A stretch of DNA of 64,000 nt from Luteimonas sp. MC1825 (lineage in GTDB: Bacteria > Pseudomonadota > Gammaproteobacteria > Xanthomonadales > Xanthomonadaceae): NCBI RefSeq assembly GCF_014764385.1, contig NZ_CP061714.1, positions 558,001-622,000 of the forward strand. Direction: 5' to 3'. The notes below the pieces were generated by a model, which saw only the letters and a program-made list of their open reading frames with translations, was not told the DNA's origin and searched no databases. A program made the position numbers and the translations under genes. The first letter of the stretch is position 1. Every line of letters starts with the position of its first letter. Below, in pieces: positions 44,087-52,900 of the stretch.

Positions 44087-45424
44087 TCAGGCCGCCTCGC
44101 GCGAGGATGCCGGCCGCGGCGTGTCGTAGTAGCTCGCCGCGCGCAGCTCGTGCACGTCGAAGTCGTCGACGGTGATCGCATCGAGCGTCAGCGCACGCAG
44201 CTCCTCGAGCTGGACGCGCTCCTCGGCGGTGATCCAGCCCTCGCGCACGCCCTCGTCGAGCTGGGACGCGAAGTCCAGCGCCTCGATGCCCTTGTTCTTC
44301 AGCGCCTTGAGGAACTTGCGTTCGACCGGCTCGGCGGCCACCGCGGCCGCGAGGCTGGCATTGATGCGGCCGGCGGGATTGTTCTCGCAGGGCGTGGTGA
44401 ACACGCCCTGCGCGAGGCGGTCGCGGGCCTCGTTGGGCGTCATCAGCAGGGCCGCCACGCGGTGGCCGAGGCGGTCGCCGGGCGCTTCGGCACGCCGGCC
44501 CAGCGGGAAGATCAGCGCCCACATCAGCCAGCCCACCGGACGGATCGGGAAGTTGCGCAGCGCCGCCGACAGCGCGGTTTCGATCTGGTGGATGCTGTCG
44601 TGGAACGCCCACGCCAGCAGCGGCTGGTCGGCCGCCGGCGCGCCGTCGTCGTGGTAGCGCTTGAGCATGGCGCTGGTCATGTACAGGTGGCTCAGCACGT
44701 CGCCCAGGCGCCCGGACAGCGACTCCTTGAACTTCAGCTTGCCGCCGAGCATCAGCATCGACACGTCGGCCATCAGCGCCAGGTTGGCGGAGTGGCGATC
44801 GAGCTTGCGGAAGAAGCGCCGCGTGTAGTCGTCGCCGGGCGCCTTGCCGAAGCGCGCCGCGGTCAGGCCGTACCACAGCGAGCGCACGGCGTTGGAGATG
44901 GCGAAGCCGATGTGGCCGAACAGGCTGCGGTCGAAGGCCTCCAAGCCGGCCTGCGCGTCCGGGTCCTGCGCCGCCTTCATTTCCTTCATCACCCAGGGAT
45001 GGCAGAGGATCGCGCCCTGGCCGAAGATCAGCAGGCTGCGGGTCATGATGTTGGCGCCCTCGACCGTGATCGCGATCGGCGAGGCCTGCCAGGCGCGGCC
45101 GGCGAAGTTGCGCGGGCCGAGGATGATCCCCTTGCCGCCGATCACGTCCATCACGTCCTTGGCGACCGCGCGGCCCATCTCGGTGCAGTGGTACTTGGCG
45201 ATCGCCGACGGCACGGCCGGCACATCACCGCGGTCGACCGCGGCGGCGGTCGCCTGCGACAGCGCGCTGATCGCGTATGCCTTGCCGCCGATGCGGGCCA
45301 GCGCCTCTTCCACGCCCTCGAAGCGGCCGATCGACAGGCCGAACTGCTTGCGGATGCGCGCATAGGCGCCGGTCGTCACCGCGCCCATCTTGGCGCCGCC
45401 GCTGGCGGTTGACGGCAGGGTGAT
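44087..45424 (-). pseudogene. fadE: fadE remnant: C-terminal half of acyl-CoA dehydrogenase
   Basis: Translated, these 445 codons match the C-terminal part of FadE (about 815 residues in E. coli) from ITLPSTASGGAK to the end: GAYARIRKQFGLSIGRFEGVEE, GGKGIILGPRNF, ITVEGANIMTRSLLIFGQGA, LSANLALMADVSMLMLGGKL and INVDDFDVHEL. Homology stops abruptly near 45424; the frame then runs into sequence unrelated to FadE, antisense to the sulfotransferase gene. The FAD/acyl-CoA-binding N-terminal half is missing, so this cannot be a working enzyme unless expressed as a fragment. The remaining part has no internal stop or frameshift, so the break looks recent, or is an assembly join. Confidence 0.88.
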
Positions 45425-45434
45425 GGAGCGGCGA

Positions 45435-47039
45435 ATGAACCCCGCCAGCCCGGACGACCGTGCCGACGCGGGTTGGCAGGCGGGCGAACAGATGTTGCAG
45501 CGGGGTGACTCCGAAGGCGCAATCGTCGCGTTCGAAGCCAATCTGTCGCGCGCACCGGGGCACGTGCAGACGTTGCTGGCCCTGTCGGCGGCCCTGTCGC
45601 GCAAGGGCCGGCACCGTCGGCCTCGGCAGCTGGTGGTGCAGGCGCACGACGCGGTTCCGGATGTCGCGCAGCTGTTGTTTGCCGTTTCCCTCGGACTGTA
45701 CCGCTTCAACGAATTCGCCCGCTTGAAGGAGACCTTGGCGCGGCCGGTGTTCCGCGCCGAGGCGCCTCCGCGCATCCTGGCGGAAGCCGCCGCCGGCCTG
45801 GTCGCCGCCGGCGACACCGCCTCCGCCATGCAGTTGGTCGAGCGTGCGCTGCAGATCGACCCGGGCTGCGCTGCAGCCCTCTACTTTCGCGGCAACCTGC
45901 GCTCGTTCGGCGGCGACACGGCAGGCGCCCGCGCAGACTACCTCGCCTGCCTCGACAGTGACCCGCGCATGTTCCAGGCCTCCTGGATGCTGACCGGCCT
46001 GCGTACGGCGACCCCCGGGGACAACCGGGTCGACCGGTTGCTCCGCGAGGCGACCGAGGCCGTTCCCGGTGGGCATGGCGAGTGCTTCGTGCGCTATGCG
46101 CTGTACAAGGAAGCCAACGACCTGGGCCGCCATCAACTTGCCTGGCAGAGCCTCGAGCGGGCGTGCCAGATCGGGAAGCGCACGTCGCGGTTCGACCGCG
46201 ACCGGTTCACGCGACTCGTGGACCGGATGCTGGCCACGTTCGATGCGCGAATGCTGGCCCGGCAATCGACGGTCCGGCTGGCCAGCACGCCGGTCTTCAT
46301 CGTCGGCATGTTCCGTTCGGGCACGACGCTGCTGGAGCGCATCCTGGCTGGCCACTCGGTGGTCACGGACGGCGGTGAGACATACGCCTTCGCGGAGGAG
46401 GTCAGGACGGAGGTGGATCGCGGGTTCGATGGTGCGTTCGACGTGTCCGTGCTCGACGGTATCGATTGCATCGACCTGGATGCCATCGCGACGCGTTATT
46501 CGGCGAGTGCGGCATGGTTGTCCAAGGGGCGCGCGATGTTCACCGAGAAGCTGCCGAGCAATTTCATGAACGTCGGGCTGATCGCCATGGCGCTGCCGCG
46601 GGCGAAGATCATCCATATCCGCCGCGATCCCATGGACACCTGCTTCGCGAATCTCACGACGTTGTTCTCCGGTGCCGTCGACCACGCCAACGACCAGCAC
46701 GACGTCGCCGCGTATTACAACGGCTACGCCAGGTTGATGAGGCATTGGGAGGCGCTCCTGCCCGACAGGGTGCTGACGCTCGACTACCGGGCGCTGGTGG
46801 AGGACCCCGCGTCCCACGCGATGCGGATCGCGGAATATTGCGGGCTCGACTACGAGCCGGGAATGCTGGATGTCGGTCGCGCCGGTGGCAGCATTGCGAC
46901 GGCCAGCACCGCGCAGGTGCGCCAGGGGATCCTGCGCGGCCGAAGCGGCGCCTGGCGTCCGTACGCGGCCCACCTGCAGCCGATGCTGCGTGACCTGGGG
47001 GTCCCGGTCCCGGCGGTTGCTGCCGGAAATCCCGCCTGA
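45435..47039 (+). CDS. TPR-sulfotransferase (copy 1)
   Basis: A 534-residue protein: N-terminal tetratricopeptide repeats (about 10-190; GWQAGEQMLQRGDSEGAIVAFEANL, NLRSFGGDTAGARADYLACL) and a C-terminal sulfotransferase domain. The PAPS 5'-phosphosulfate loop is GMFRSGTTLLERILAGH and the 3'-phosphate site is IHIRRDPMDTCFANL; EKLPSNFMNVG is the substrate-side motif of Sulfotransfer_3 proteins. This group is related to tyrosylprotein sulfotransferases; target unknown. ATG 45435 or 45423 may start it. Its 5' end lies exactly at the fadE breakpoint. A serine hydrolase gene follows 12 bases after its stop. Confidence 0.9.
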   Translation: MNPASPDDRADAGWQAGEQMLQRGDSEGAIVAFEANLSRAPGHVQTLLALSAALSRKGRHRRPRQLVVQAHDAVPDVAQLLFAVSLGLYRFNEFARLKETLARPVFRAEAPPRILAEAAAGLVAAGDTASAMQLVERALQIDPGCAAALYFRGNLRSFGGDTAGARADYLACLDSDPRMFQASWMLTGLRTATPGDNRVDRLLREATEAVPGGHGECFVRYALYKEANDLGRHQLAWQSLERACQIGKRTSRFDRDRFTRLVDRMLATFDARMLARQSTVRLASTPVFIVGMFRSGTTLLERILAGHSVVTDGGETYAFAEEVRTEVDRGFDGAFDVSVLDGIDCIDLDAIATRYSASAAWLSKGRAMFTEKLPSNFMNVGLIAMALPRAKIIHIRRDPMDTCFANLTTLFSGAVDHANDQHDVAAYYNGYARLMRHWEALLPDRVLTLDYRALVEDPASHAMRIAEYCGLDYEPGMLDVGRAGGSIATASTAQVRQGILRGRSGAWRPYAAHLQPMLRDLGVPVPAVAAGNPA

Positions 47040-47051
47040 GGATCGGACCAC

Positions 47052-48113
47052 GTGCCACGTTGCAGCGTTCCAAGCGGCGATTGCGCGCCTGTCAGCACGG
47101 CGATCCTGCTCGCCATGCTGTTCTTCCTGGCGTGCGTGTCCGGCCTCGCACGTGCGGTCGACCTTGAGGCCGAGCGCGCCGAACGCGCCGAACGCGCCGA
47201 ACGCGCGGCACGCGCGGCACGGTACGCGTTCGCGCATGGTGCCGTGGCGTTCATCGTGCTGCGCGGGGACGCCACCGTGCTCGAACGGTACGCGGACGGC
47301 GTCGGCCCGGACAAGCTGCAGATGCTGTTCAGCGGGAGCAAGGCTTTCAGCTGTGTGATCGCCGCCGCCGCCGTCGACGATGGCCTCCTCGACTGGGACG
47401 CGCCCGTGGAGCAGTACATCGCGGAGTGGCGGGGGCGCGGACGGTCGGGAATCACCATTCGCAACCTGCTGTCGCTTGATTCCGGGCTCGATCCCGCGCG
47501 GGGCGGGGGGCGTGACAGCGAAATGATCGCAGGGCAGTCGATCGCCGCGGCGCTCGAGGCCCGCGTCGCCGCGCCACCCGGACGCCGCTTCGGCTACGGC
47601 CCCTATCCCTTCCTCGTCTTCTCCGAAGCCGTACGGCGGGTCACCGGCATGGAAGCGGCCGATTACCTCGCCCGGCGGGTGCTGGAGCCCATCGCCGCGC
47701 GGGCGTCGTGGTTGCCCACCGCGGACGGCCACCCGCATCTGGCCGACGGCGCACTCATGACCCCGGGCGACTGGCTGGCGTTCGGCAAGCTGGTGCGCGA
47801 CGGCGGGCGCTGGCAGGGCGGGGCCCTGCTGCGCGAAGCGACGCTGTCGGAGTGTTTCAAGCCGTCACGGGCCAACAGCCGCTACGGCGTCGGCTGGTGG
47901 CTCGATTCGCGCACCGCGGCATGCCATGCCGGTCGTGGCGGCGAATCCCCGGCGCGCCCGTGCATGGTGTCCGCGCTCGGGCGCCACTCGAACGCATTGC
48001 ACGTGTTGCCGGCGGCCGACCTGGTGGTACTGGTGCTGGGAAGCGTCCGTGGCAGGCAGGAGATCGACCAGGAAAGGCTCCTGCGCCTGCTGCTGGCAGG
48101 CAACGGAGGCTAG
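47052..48113 (+). CDS. Exported serine hydrolase (beta-lactamase family) with AER repeat
   Basis: A 353-residue protein with an N-terminal hydrophobic signal (TAILLAMLFFLACVSGLARA), a charged AERAERAERAARAAR repeat, and a class C beta-lactamase/esterase domain. The S-x-x-K nucleophile site is LFSGSKAFSC; YGPYPF occupies the usual Tyr-motif position and CHAGRGGE the third element. GTG 47052 is taken as start; ATG 47115 would halve the signal. It is 12 bases after the sulfotransferase and converges on the second one, sharing a CTAG at the two stops. It may process the same product as the sulfotransferases, but this rests on position only. Confidence 0.82.
   Translation: MPRCSVPSGDCAPVSTAILLAMLFFLACVSGLARAVDLEAERAERAERAERAARAARYAFAHGAVAFIVLRGDATVLERYADGVGPDKLQMLFSGSKAFSCVIAAAAVDDGLLDWDAPVEQYIAEWRGRGRSGITIRNLLSLDSGLDPARGGGRDSEMIAGQSIAAALEARVAAPPGRRFGYGPYPFLVFSEAVRRVTGMEAADYLARRVLEPIAARASWLPTADGHPHLADGALMTPGDWLAFGKLVRDGGRWQGGALLREATLSECFKPSRANSRYGVGWWLDSRTAACHAGRGGESPARPCMVSALGRHSNALHVLPAADLVVLVLGSVRGRQEIDQERLLRLLLAGNGG
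47169..47222 (+). repeat. Six 9-bp in-frame tandem repeats (GCCGAACGC type)
   Basis: Units of nine bases from 47169: GCCGAGCGC, three identical GCCGAACGC, then GCGGCACGC and a final variant. They encode Ala-Glu-Arg/Ala-Ala-Arg just after the signal peptide of the serine hydrolase. Identical units suggest recent slippage, and length changes stay in frame. Confidence 0.85.
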
Positions 48114-49714
48114 CGAGCCCGCCCGATACCCGGTGCGTTGTCCGCGATGTGCATGCCGCCTGCAACCAGCAGCGAGCGGAGCGCGTCGAGACGCGCGCCA
48201 TAGCGCTTCCAGCGCTCCAGCGAATCGCGGTTGAGCGGCGAACGGACCTGTGCGGCGCTGGCGCTGGCGGCAGCCGCGGAATTGCGCTCGAAGGAGAGGC
48301 AGTCTTCTTGCCAGGAGAGTCCGCAGAACTCCAGCACCCCGCGGATGGTCGGCTCGGGGGCGCTGACCAGGACCTCGTAGTCCACCTCGAGGATCCGACC
48401 CGGCAGGACGGATTGCCAGTGGCGCATCAGCCGGTCGAACAGCAGGTAATAGCGGCCGGTCTGGAGGAGGTCGAACGAATAGTCATAGTCGACGGCCTCG
48501 GTCGAGAACAGCTGCCTGAAGTTGCTGAGGCAGGTGTCCATCGGGTTGCGCCGCATGCAGATGATCCGCGCGCCGGGAAGTGCCCGCGCGATGTCGGCGA
48601 CGAACAGGAAGTTCAGCGGGTGCTTGTCGGTGAAGCGTCGAGTGTGGCCCGTCGCGGGACGCGTGCTGGCGACATAGTCGTCACCCAGTCGTTGCCAATC
48701 CTGGAAGCCGGGTGGCAGCGCAATGGCGGTCTCGAGCAGGCTGCGGGCCGGCGCTCCCGAAAACCGGCGCAACTGCATGCCGAAATTGTCGAGTTCGCCC
48801 GCCGGGTGCACGTCGTCATGGCTCGAAATGATCCGGTCGATGAGCGTCGTGCCACTTCTCGGCATGCCGATGATGAAGACCGGCTCGCCGCTGCGGTACC
48901 CGCCGCCATCTGGCGGCGACGTCGCGTGCCGCTCGATCAGCCGGGTTACGCAGCGTTCGGCGAGGTCGACAAGCGGCTTGGCACGGTGGCCCAGCTGCCC
49001 CTTCCCGGAAGTGTAGTGGTCGAAGGCCGCCCCGGTTTGGCCCAGATCCTCGAGCTCCTTGGCCAGGGCGAGGTTCAGGTAAAGCTGTGCCCCTGGTTCC
49101 GCCGCATGTCGCGACAGCCGCTGTCGCAGGCGCGCGACATGGTTGTCGTCCGCAGTCTGCCGGCGCAATTGTGCAATCGAGAAGTCGGCGCGCCAGTGGC
49201 GCGGATCGAGCCTCAGGCACTCTTCGTACTCGCGCTCGGCACCGGCCAGGTCGCCATGGAACATCAGCGACGTGGCGAGGTTGTAACGGAGGTTCGGGTC
49301 GGAAGGCCTTGCCGCGACCGCGCGCTCGAATGCGGCTGCCGCTTCGGCATGCAGGGCTGCCCGGCCGAGCACGATGCCCAGCGTGTCCAGTGCGCTCGCG
49401 TCCAACGACGGCGCCTGCAGTGCAAGGCGCGCCGCTGCGGCGGCCTGCGGGAGATCGCCGTGCACCACGAGTGCACGCGCATGTTGGGCCTGGTAGTCGC
49501 CACGGCCCGGCTCGAGTGCGCAGGCGCGTGAGAGGCGGATGACCGCGTGTTGTACCTGGTCGAGCTGGAGGGCCGAGATCCCGGCAATGTAATAGGGGCC
49601 CGCCACGTTCGGGGCTGTCGGGATGATGCTTTCCGCCAGCGCCTGGGCCCGTATCCATTGGCCGCGCTCGACCGCTTCGAGTGCCTCCGCAAAAACCTCG
49701 ACTGCCGATTTCAT
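48110..49714 (-). CDS. TPR-sulfotransferase (copy 2)
   Basis: A 534-residue paralogue of the protein at 45435-47039, on the opposite strand. TPRs fill about 1-215 (LPQAAAAARLALQAPSLDAS, GDLAGAEREYEECLRLDPRH). The sulfotransferase domain has 5'-PSB GMPRSGTTLIDRIISSH, DKHPLNFLF and 3'-PB ICMRRNPMDTCLSNF. Both end with a similar A-A-Q-V-R motif region. ATG 49714 gives the same length as copy 1. It lies downstream of the TonB-dependent receptor on the same strand, separated by a strong terminator, so it needs its own promoter or read-through. Confidence 0.92.
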   Translation of the reverse strand: MKSAVEVFAEALEAVERGQWIRAQALAESIIPTAPNVAGPYYIAGISALQLDQVQHAVIRLSRACALEPGRGDYQAQHARALVVHGDLPQAAAAARLALQAPSLDASALDTLGIVLGRAALHAEAAAAFERAVAARPSDPNLRYNLATSLMFHGDLAGAEREYEECLRLDPRHWRADFSIAQLRRQTADDNHVARLRQRLSRHAAEPGAQLYLNLALAKELEDLGQTGAAFDHYTSGKGQLGHRAKPLVDLAERCVTRLIERHATSPPDGGGYRSGEPVFIIGMPRSGTTLIDRIISSHDDVHPAGELDNFGMQLRRFSGAPARSLLETAIALPPGFQDWQRLGDDYVASTRPATGHTRRFTDKHPLNFLFVADIARALPGARIICMRRNPMDTCLSNFRQLFSTEAVDYDYSFDLLQTGRYYLLFDRLMRHWQSVLPGRILEVDYEVLVSAPEPTIRGVLEFCGLSWQEDCLSFERNSAAAASASAAQVRSPLNRDSLERWKRYGARLDALRSLLVAGGMHIADNAPGIGRAR

Positions 49715-49784
49715 GCGGGACGACAAGGGGTGCTCCAGGGCAGGTGCCTGGAAGTGCCAGGCACGGTCGGCGGGGGCGGGGCCC

Positions 49785-49816
49785 AAAAAACTACGGCCCC
49801 GATAACGGGGCCGTAG
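49785..49816 (-). terminator. Intrinsic terminator of the TonB-dependent receptor gene
   Basis: On the minus strand an 11-bp perfect stem CTACGGCCCCG/CGGGGCCGTAG (49816-49791) with a 4-base loop is followed by six Ts (49790-49785). It lies 24 bases after the receptor stop. Confidence 0.95.
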
Positions 49817-49840
49817 CATATCAAGCAATAACGCCCTGGA

Positions 49841-52729
49841 TCAGAAGCGCTGCTGGTACTTCAGGTACACGAAGCGACCAATGTCGAAACCGCCGTAGTA
49901 CGGGTACTGGCTGTTCGGATTGGTGTACATGATCGGACCCTGGTGGCCGGTGATGTTGTTGGCACCGAGGGCAACCGTACCATTCCACGGCAGCTCGATG
50001 GACGCCTGCAGGTCGTGGAACGTGTTCGAGCCGGTACGGTTCTGGCGGGCCACGGCACCGTAGACGTCACGATTGGTCGGGTCGTCGCAGGGACGCGGCG
50101 CCGAGGCGCAGCTTTCCTTCATGCCGGAGAAGTAACGGCCCATGTAGGCAAGCGTCACGTCACCCATCTCCCAGGTCAGGCCCAGGTTGGAGCGCAGGCG
50201 GAAGACACCGGGGGTGCCCACGTAGCCCTCGACAAGGGTTGCCGGATCCAGGTCCGCCAGCTGGTCGTACTTGCTGACGTAGCTGCTCTGCCAGTTGACG
50301 CCGAACTGGCCAAAGCTCATTTCCGGCAGACGGTACTTCACGCCGAGGTCGTAGCCTTCCGTCTCCAGCTCGCCCAGGTTGGTCAGGCCGAAGAACATGT
50401 TGGTGATGGCGCCCGCCGCGTTGCGCGTGATGCCGTCGCAACGCGAAGCGATCCCGGAGACGTAGCAGTCACGCAGGATGCTGTCCACGGTGTCCGAAGC
50501 GATCACGTTCTCGAGCCTGACGTTGTACCAGTCAAGGCTGATGTCCAGACCTTCGACGAACTGCGGGCTCCACACGAGACCGGCAGTCTTGGAGGTTGCG
50601 ATTTCAGGCGTCAGGTTCGGGTTGGAACCGGTGATGAACTGGAAACCGGTCTGGCACGGCAGCGTGGTGCAGGGAATGCCGCCCTGGCCGAGCTGCACGT
50701 AGTTCACCGGGACACCGGCCGCGACGCAGGCCGCGCTGCCGTAGCCCGGCTGGCCCACGGCGCAGACGTCCGTGTAGAACTCGAAGCTGCCGCCAACGCC
50801 ACCGTACAGGTTGTCGATGGACGGGGCACGGAAGCCGTCGGCGTAGGTCGCACGCACCAGCAGGCTGTCCATCGGACGCCAGCGGAGCTGGAACTTGTTG
50901 TTGGTGGTGTCACCGAAGTTCGAATAGTCCGAATAGCGGCTGGCGACGTTGAGCGTCAGTTCCTGCGCGAACGGGACGTCCGCCAGAAGCGGGACCTCGA
51001 GTTCGACGTAGGCTTCGGAAACGTCGTACTGGCCCTGCGTGGTCGTCGCCGGCAGGCCGGTGCTGATGCCCGCCTGGTTGAACGCGTCCGGCACGAAACG
51101 ACCCTTCTCGCGACGGTGCTCGACACCGACGGCCAGGCCGACGTCGCCGGCCGGCAGGCTGAACAGCGAGCCCGACAGGTTGGCGGTGTAGTCGGTGGTC
51201 TCGGTGCGGCCCGAGTCGTGGTAGGTCGGGAACAGGAACGTCTGCAGGTCCGGGTTACCCAGCGAGCCCTGGCCGGCGACGCCGAACGGGACGAACGGGT
51301 TGAACGGGATGCACTCGCCGCTGCCGATGTTGGTGCCGTAGTTGATCGGGTTGGCAGCCGTGCCGCACTCGACGCGGCCGGTGGCCGTGTTGAGGTACGA
51401 CGCGCCCAGGGCCTGCTCGAGCGCCGGAACACTGGCGTCGCCGCGGCCGATCTTCAGGATCGAGTTGCGGTTGGTCATCACGCCAACGTCCCAATCCCAG
51501 AACTTCTCGCCGAACTGCAGCGCGCCTTCGAGGGCCAGGTTGGTGCGGAAGGTGTCGAGCTCGCTGCTGGTGGTGCGCGGCACTTCCCAGAGGCGGCGGT
51601 ACCAGTACGCGTCACCCGCGGTCGGGTTCGGGTTGAAGTAGCTGTCGGCGGACATCATCGCGAAGCCGTAGTTCGCGGGATAGCCGGCGACCTGCTGATC
51701 CGTGGTGCGCTGGTTGTAGTTCAGGTCGGCGCGGAAGCGGACGTCGTCGGTGATGTCGTAGTTGCCGCTGACGAAGATCGAGCGACGCTCCATGCCCGTC
51801 TGCAGCATCATCTGCTGGTTGGAGTTTGCGCGCTCGGCGGTGGTCAGGTTGTGGTAGTCAGCCGGGTTGCGCGGGTCGCCGCCGGCGTTCAGCGTGCAGA
51901 GGCCGCTGGAGCAGGACGGATCGGTGAAGTCGCCGGCGTCGTTGACGTTGCCCAGCCACACGCCGTTCTGCGAGACAGCGCTCCAGCCCGAACCCGGGAA
52001 CGCCGGACCGGAGTTGCCGAATGCGCTGAAGTCGCGGTCGCGCGCCCAAACCGGATCTTCCTTCGCATACTCGGCGCTGAACGTGACACTGCCGCGGTCG
52101 AACGAAGAGCCCATCGTGAAGTCGTAGCTCTGCTTGAAGCCGTCGCCGTCGGAGAACTGGCCGATGTAGGCGTTGGCTTCGGCACCTTCGAAGTTGCGGC
52201 GCGTGATCACGTTGACGACGCCGGCGATGGCGTCGGAGCCGTAGATCGACGAAGCGCCGTCCTTCAGGACGTCAATGCGCTCGACGACAGCAAGCGGGAT
52301 CTGGCCGAGGTCCTGGAGACCGGTGGTGTTGACACCGAGGCGCTTGCCGTTGAGCAGCACGAGGGTACGCGAGGCGCCCAGGTTGCGGATGTCGATGTAG
52401 TAGCCGCCGACGTTTTCGCCGGAGGCGAGCACTTCGGAACGGCTGATTGCCGGGGAGCCGGCCGAGGTCATGTTCTGCAGCACGTCTGCAACGGAGCTGA
52501 AGCCCTGCTGCTGGATCTGCTCGCGCGAGATCGTGATGATCGGCTGCGCGGTTTCCAGTTCGGCGCTGCGGATGCGCGAACCGGTGACCTCGATGCGGTC
52601 GAGGGTGGTCGCCTGCTGCTCCGTGGTGGCGTCCTGGGCGAATGCAACGCCCGATCCGGCCAGTACGGTCGCGCCGGACACGAGCGCGAAAGTAATCGCG
52701 TCGCGGAGCTTGGTGGTCTTAACTGTCAT
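49841..52729 (-). CDS. TonB-dependent outer-membrane receptor
   Basis: A 962-residue receptor: signal peptide (1-31, ending GVAFA), plug domain (about 45-190; LDRIEVTGSRIRSAE, PIITISREQIQQQGF, TLVLLNGKRL, IPLAVVERIDVLKDGASSIY, YGSDAIAGVVNVIT) and a 22-strand barrel ending in the terminal Phe (VYLKYQQRF). Xanthomonad receptors of this size import large ligands such as saccharides or peptides; the ligand is unknown. ATG 52729 has GGAGAG upstream. It sits between an exported partner-like protein (52901-53752) and a TPR-sulfotransferase. Base composition looks less GC-rich than the flanks by eye. Confidence 0.96.
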   Translation of the reverse strand: MTVKTTKLRDAITFALVSGATVLAGSGVAFAQDATTEQQATTLDRIEVTGSRIRSAELETAQPIITISREQIQQQGFSSVADVLQNMTSAGSPAISRSEVLASGENVGGYYIDIRNLGASRTLVLLNGKRLGVNTTGLQDLGQIPLAVVERIDVLKDGASSIYGSDAIAGVVNVITRRNFEGAEANAYIGQFSDGDGFKQSYDFTMGSSFDRGSVTFSAEYAKEDPVWARDRDFSAFGNSGPAFPGSGWSAVSQNGVWLGNVNDAGDFTDPSCSSGLCTLNAGGDPRNPADYHNLTTAERANSNQQMMLQTGMERRSIFVSGNYDITDDVRFRADLNYNQRTTDQQVAGYPANYGFAMMSADSYFNPNPTAGDAYWYRRLWEVPRTTSSELDTFRTNLALEGALQFGEKFWDWDVGVMTNRNSILKIGRGDASVPALEQALGASYLNTATGRVECGTAANPINYGTNIGSGECIPFNPFVPFGVAGQGSLGNPDLQTFLFPTYHDSGRTETTDYTANLSGSLFSLPAGDVGLAVGVEHRREKGRFVPDAFNQAGISTGLPATTTQGQYDVSEAYVELEVPLLADVPFAQELTLNVASRYSDYSNFGDTTNNKFQLRWRPMDSLLVRATYADGFRAPSIDNLYGGVGGSFEFYTDVCAVGQPGYGSAACVAAGVPVNYVQLGQGGIPCTTLPCQTGFQFITGSNPNLTPEIATSKTAGLVWSPQFVEGLDISLDWYNVRLENVIASDTVDSILRDCYVSGIASRCDGITRNAAGAITNMFFGLTNLGELETEGYDLGVKYRLPEMSFGQFGVNWQSSYVSKYDQLADLDPATLVEGYVGTPGVFRLRSNLGLTWEMGDVTLAYMGRYFSGMKESCASAPRPCDDPTNRDVYGAVARQNRTGSNTFHDLQASIELPWNGTVALGANNITGHQGPIMYTNPNSQYPYYGGFDIGRFVYLKYQQRF

Positions 52730-52818
52730 CTCTCTCTCCAAGTGAGTCTTGGGTAAATCCCATGGGAACCCCGCCGGTGGCGTCAAAGCAGACACCAAGC
52801 CCGGCAAGGCCGGAACCG

Positions 52819-52847
52819 ATAGTAGTCCCGACGGAGAGAAAATTAAA
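52819..52847 (-). promoter_or_regulatory. Possible promoter of the TonB-dependent receptor
   Basis: On the minus strand TTTAAT (52847-52842) and TACTAT (52824-52819) are 17 bases apart and precede the start codon by about 90 bases. The preceding AT-rich TTTTAACAACACTTTAAT tract stands out in this genome and may be a regulator site. Confidence 0.4.
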
Positions 52848-52864
52848 GTGTTGTTAAAACGGCG

Positions 52865-52885
52865 ACGCTTCTTTTCACGAAGCGT
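52865..52885 (-). terminator. Weak terminator after the 52901-53752 gene
   Basis: ACGCTTC and GAAGCGT (minus strand, 52885-52865) form a 7-bp stem with a 7-base loop. A short T4 run follows only after CGCCG, so termination may be partial. Confidence 0.4.
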
Positions 52886-52900
52886 AAGAAAATCAGCGGC

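Noticed and set aside
49943..52756. 937-codon open frame antisense to the TonB-dependent receptor
   Set aside because: Its product is low-complexity Val/Arg/Gly/Ala without any domain, while the minus strand carries a complete receptor. It is a GC-codon shadow.
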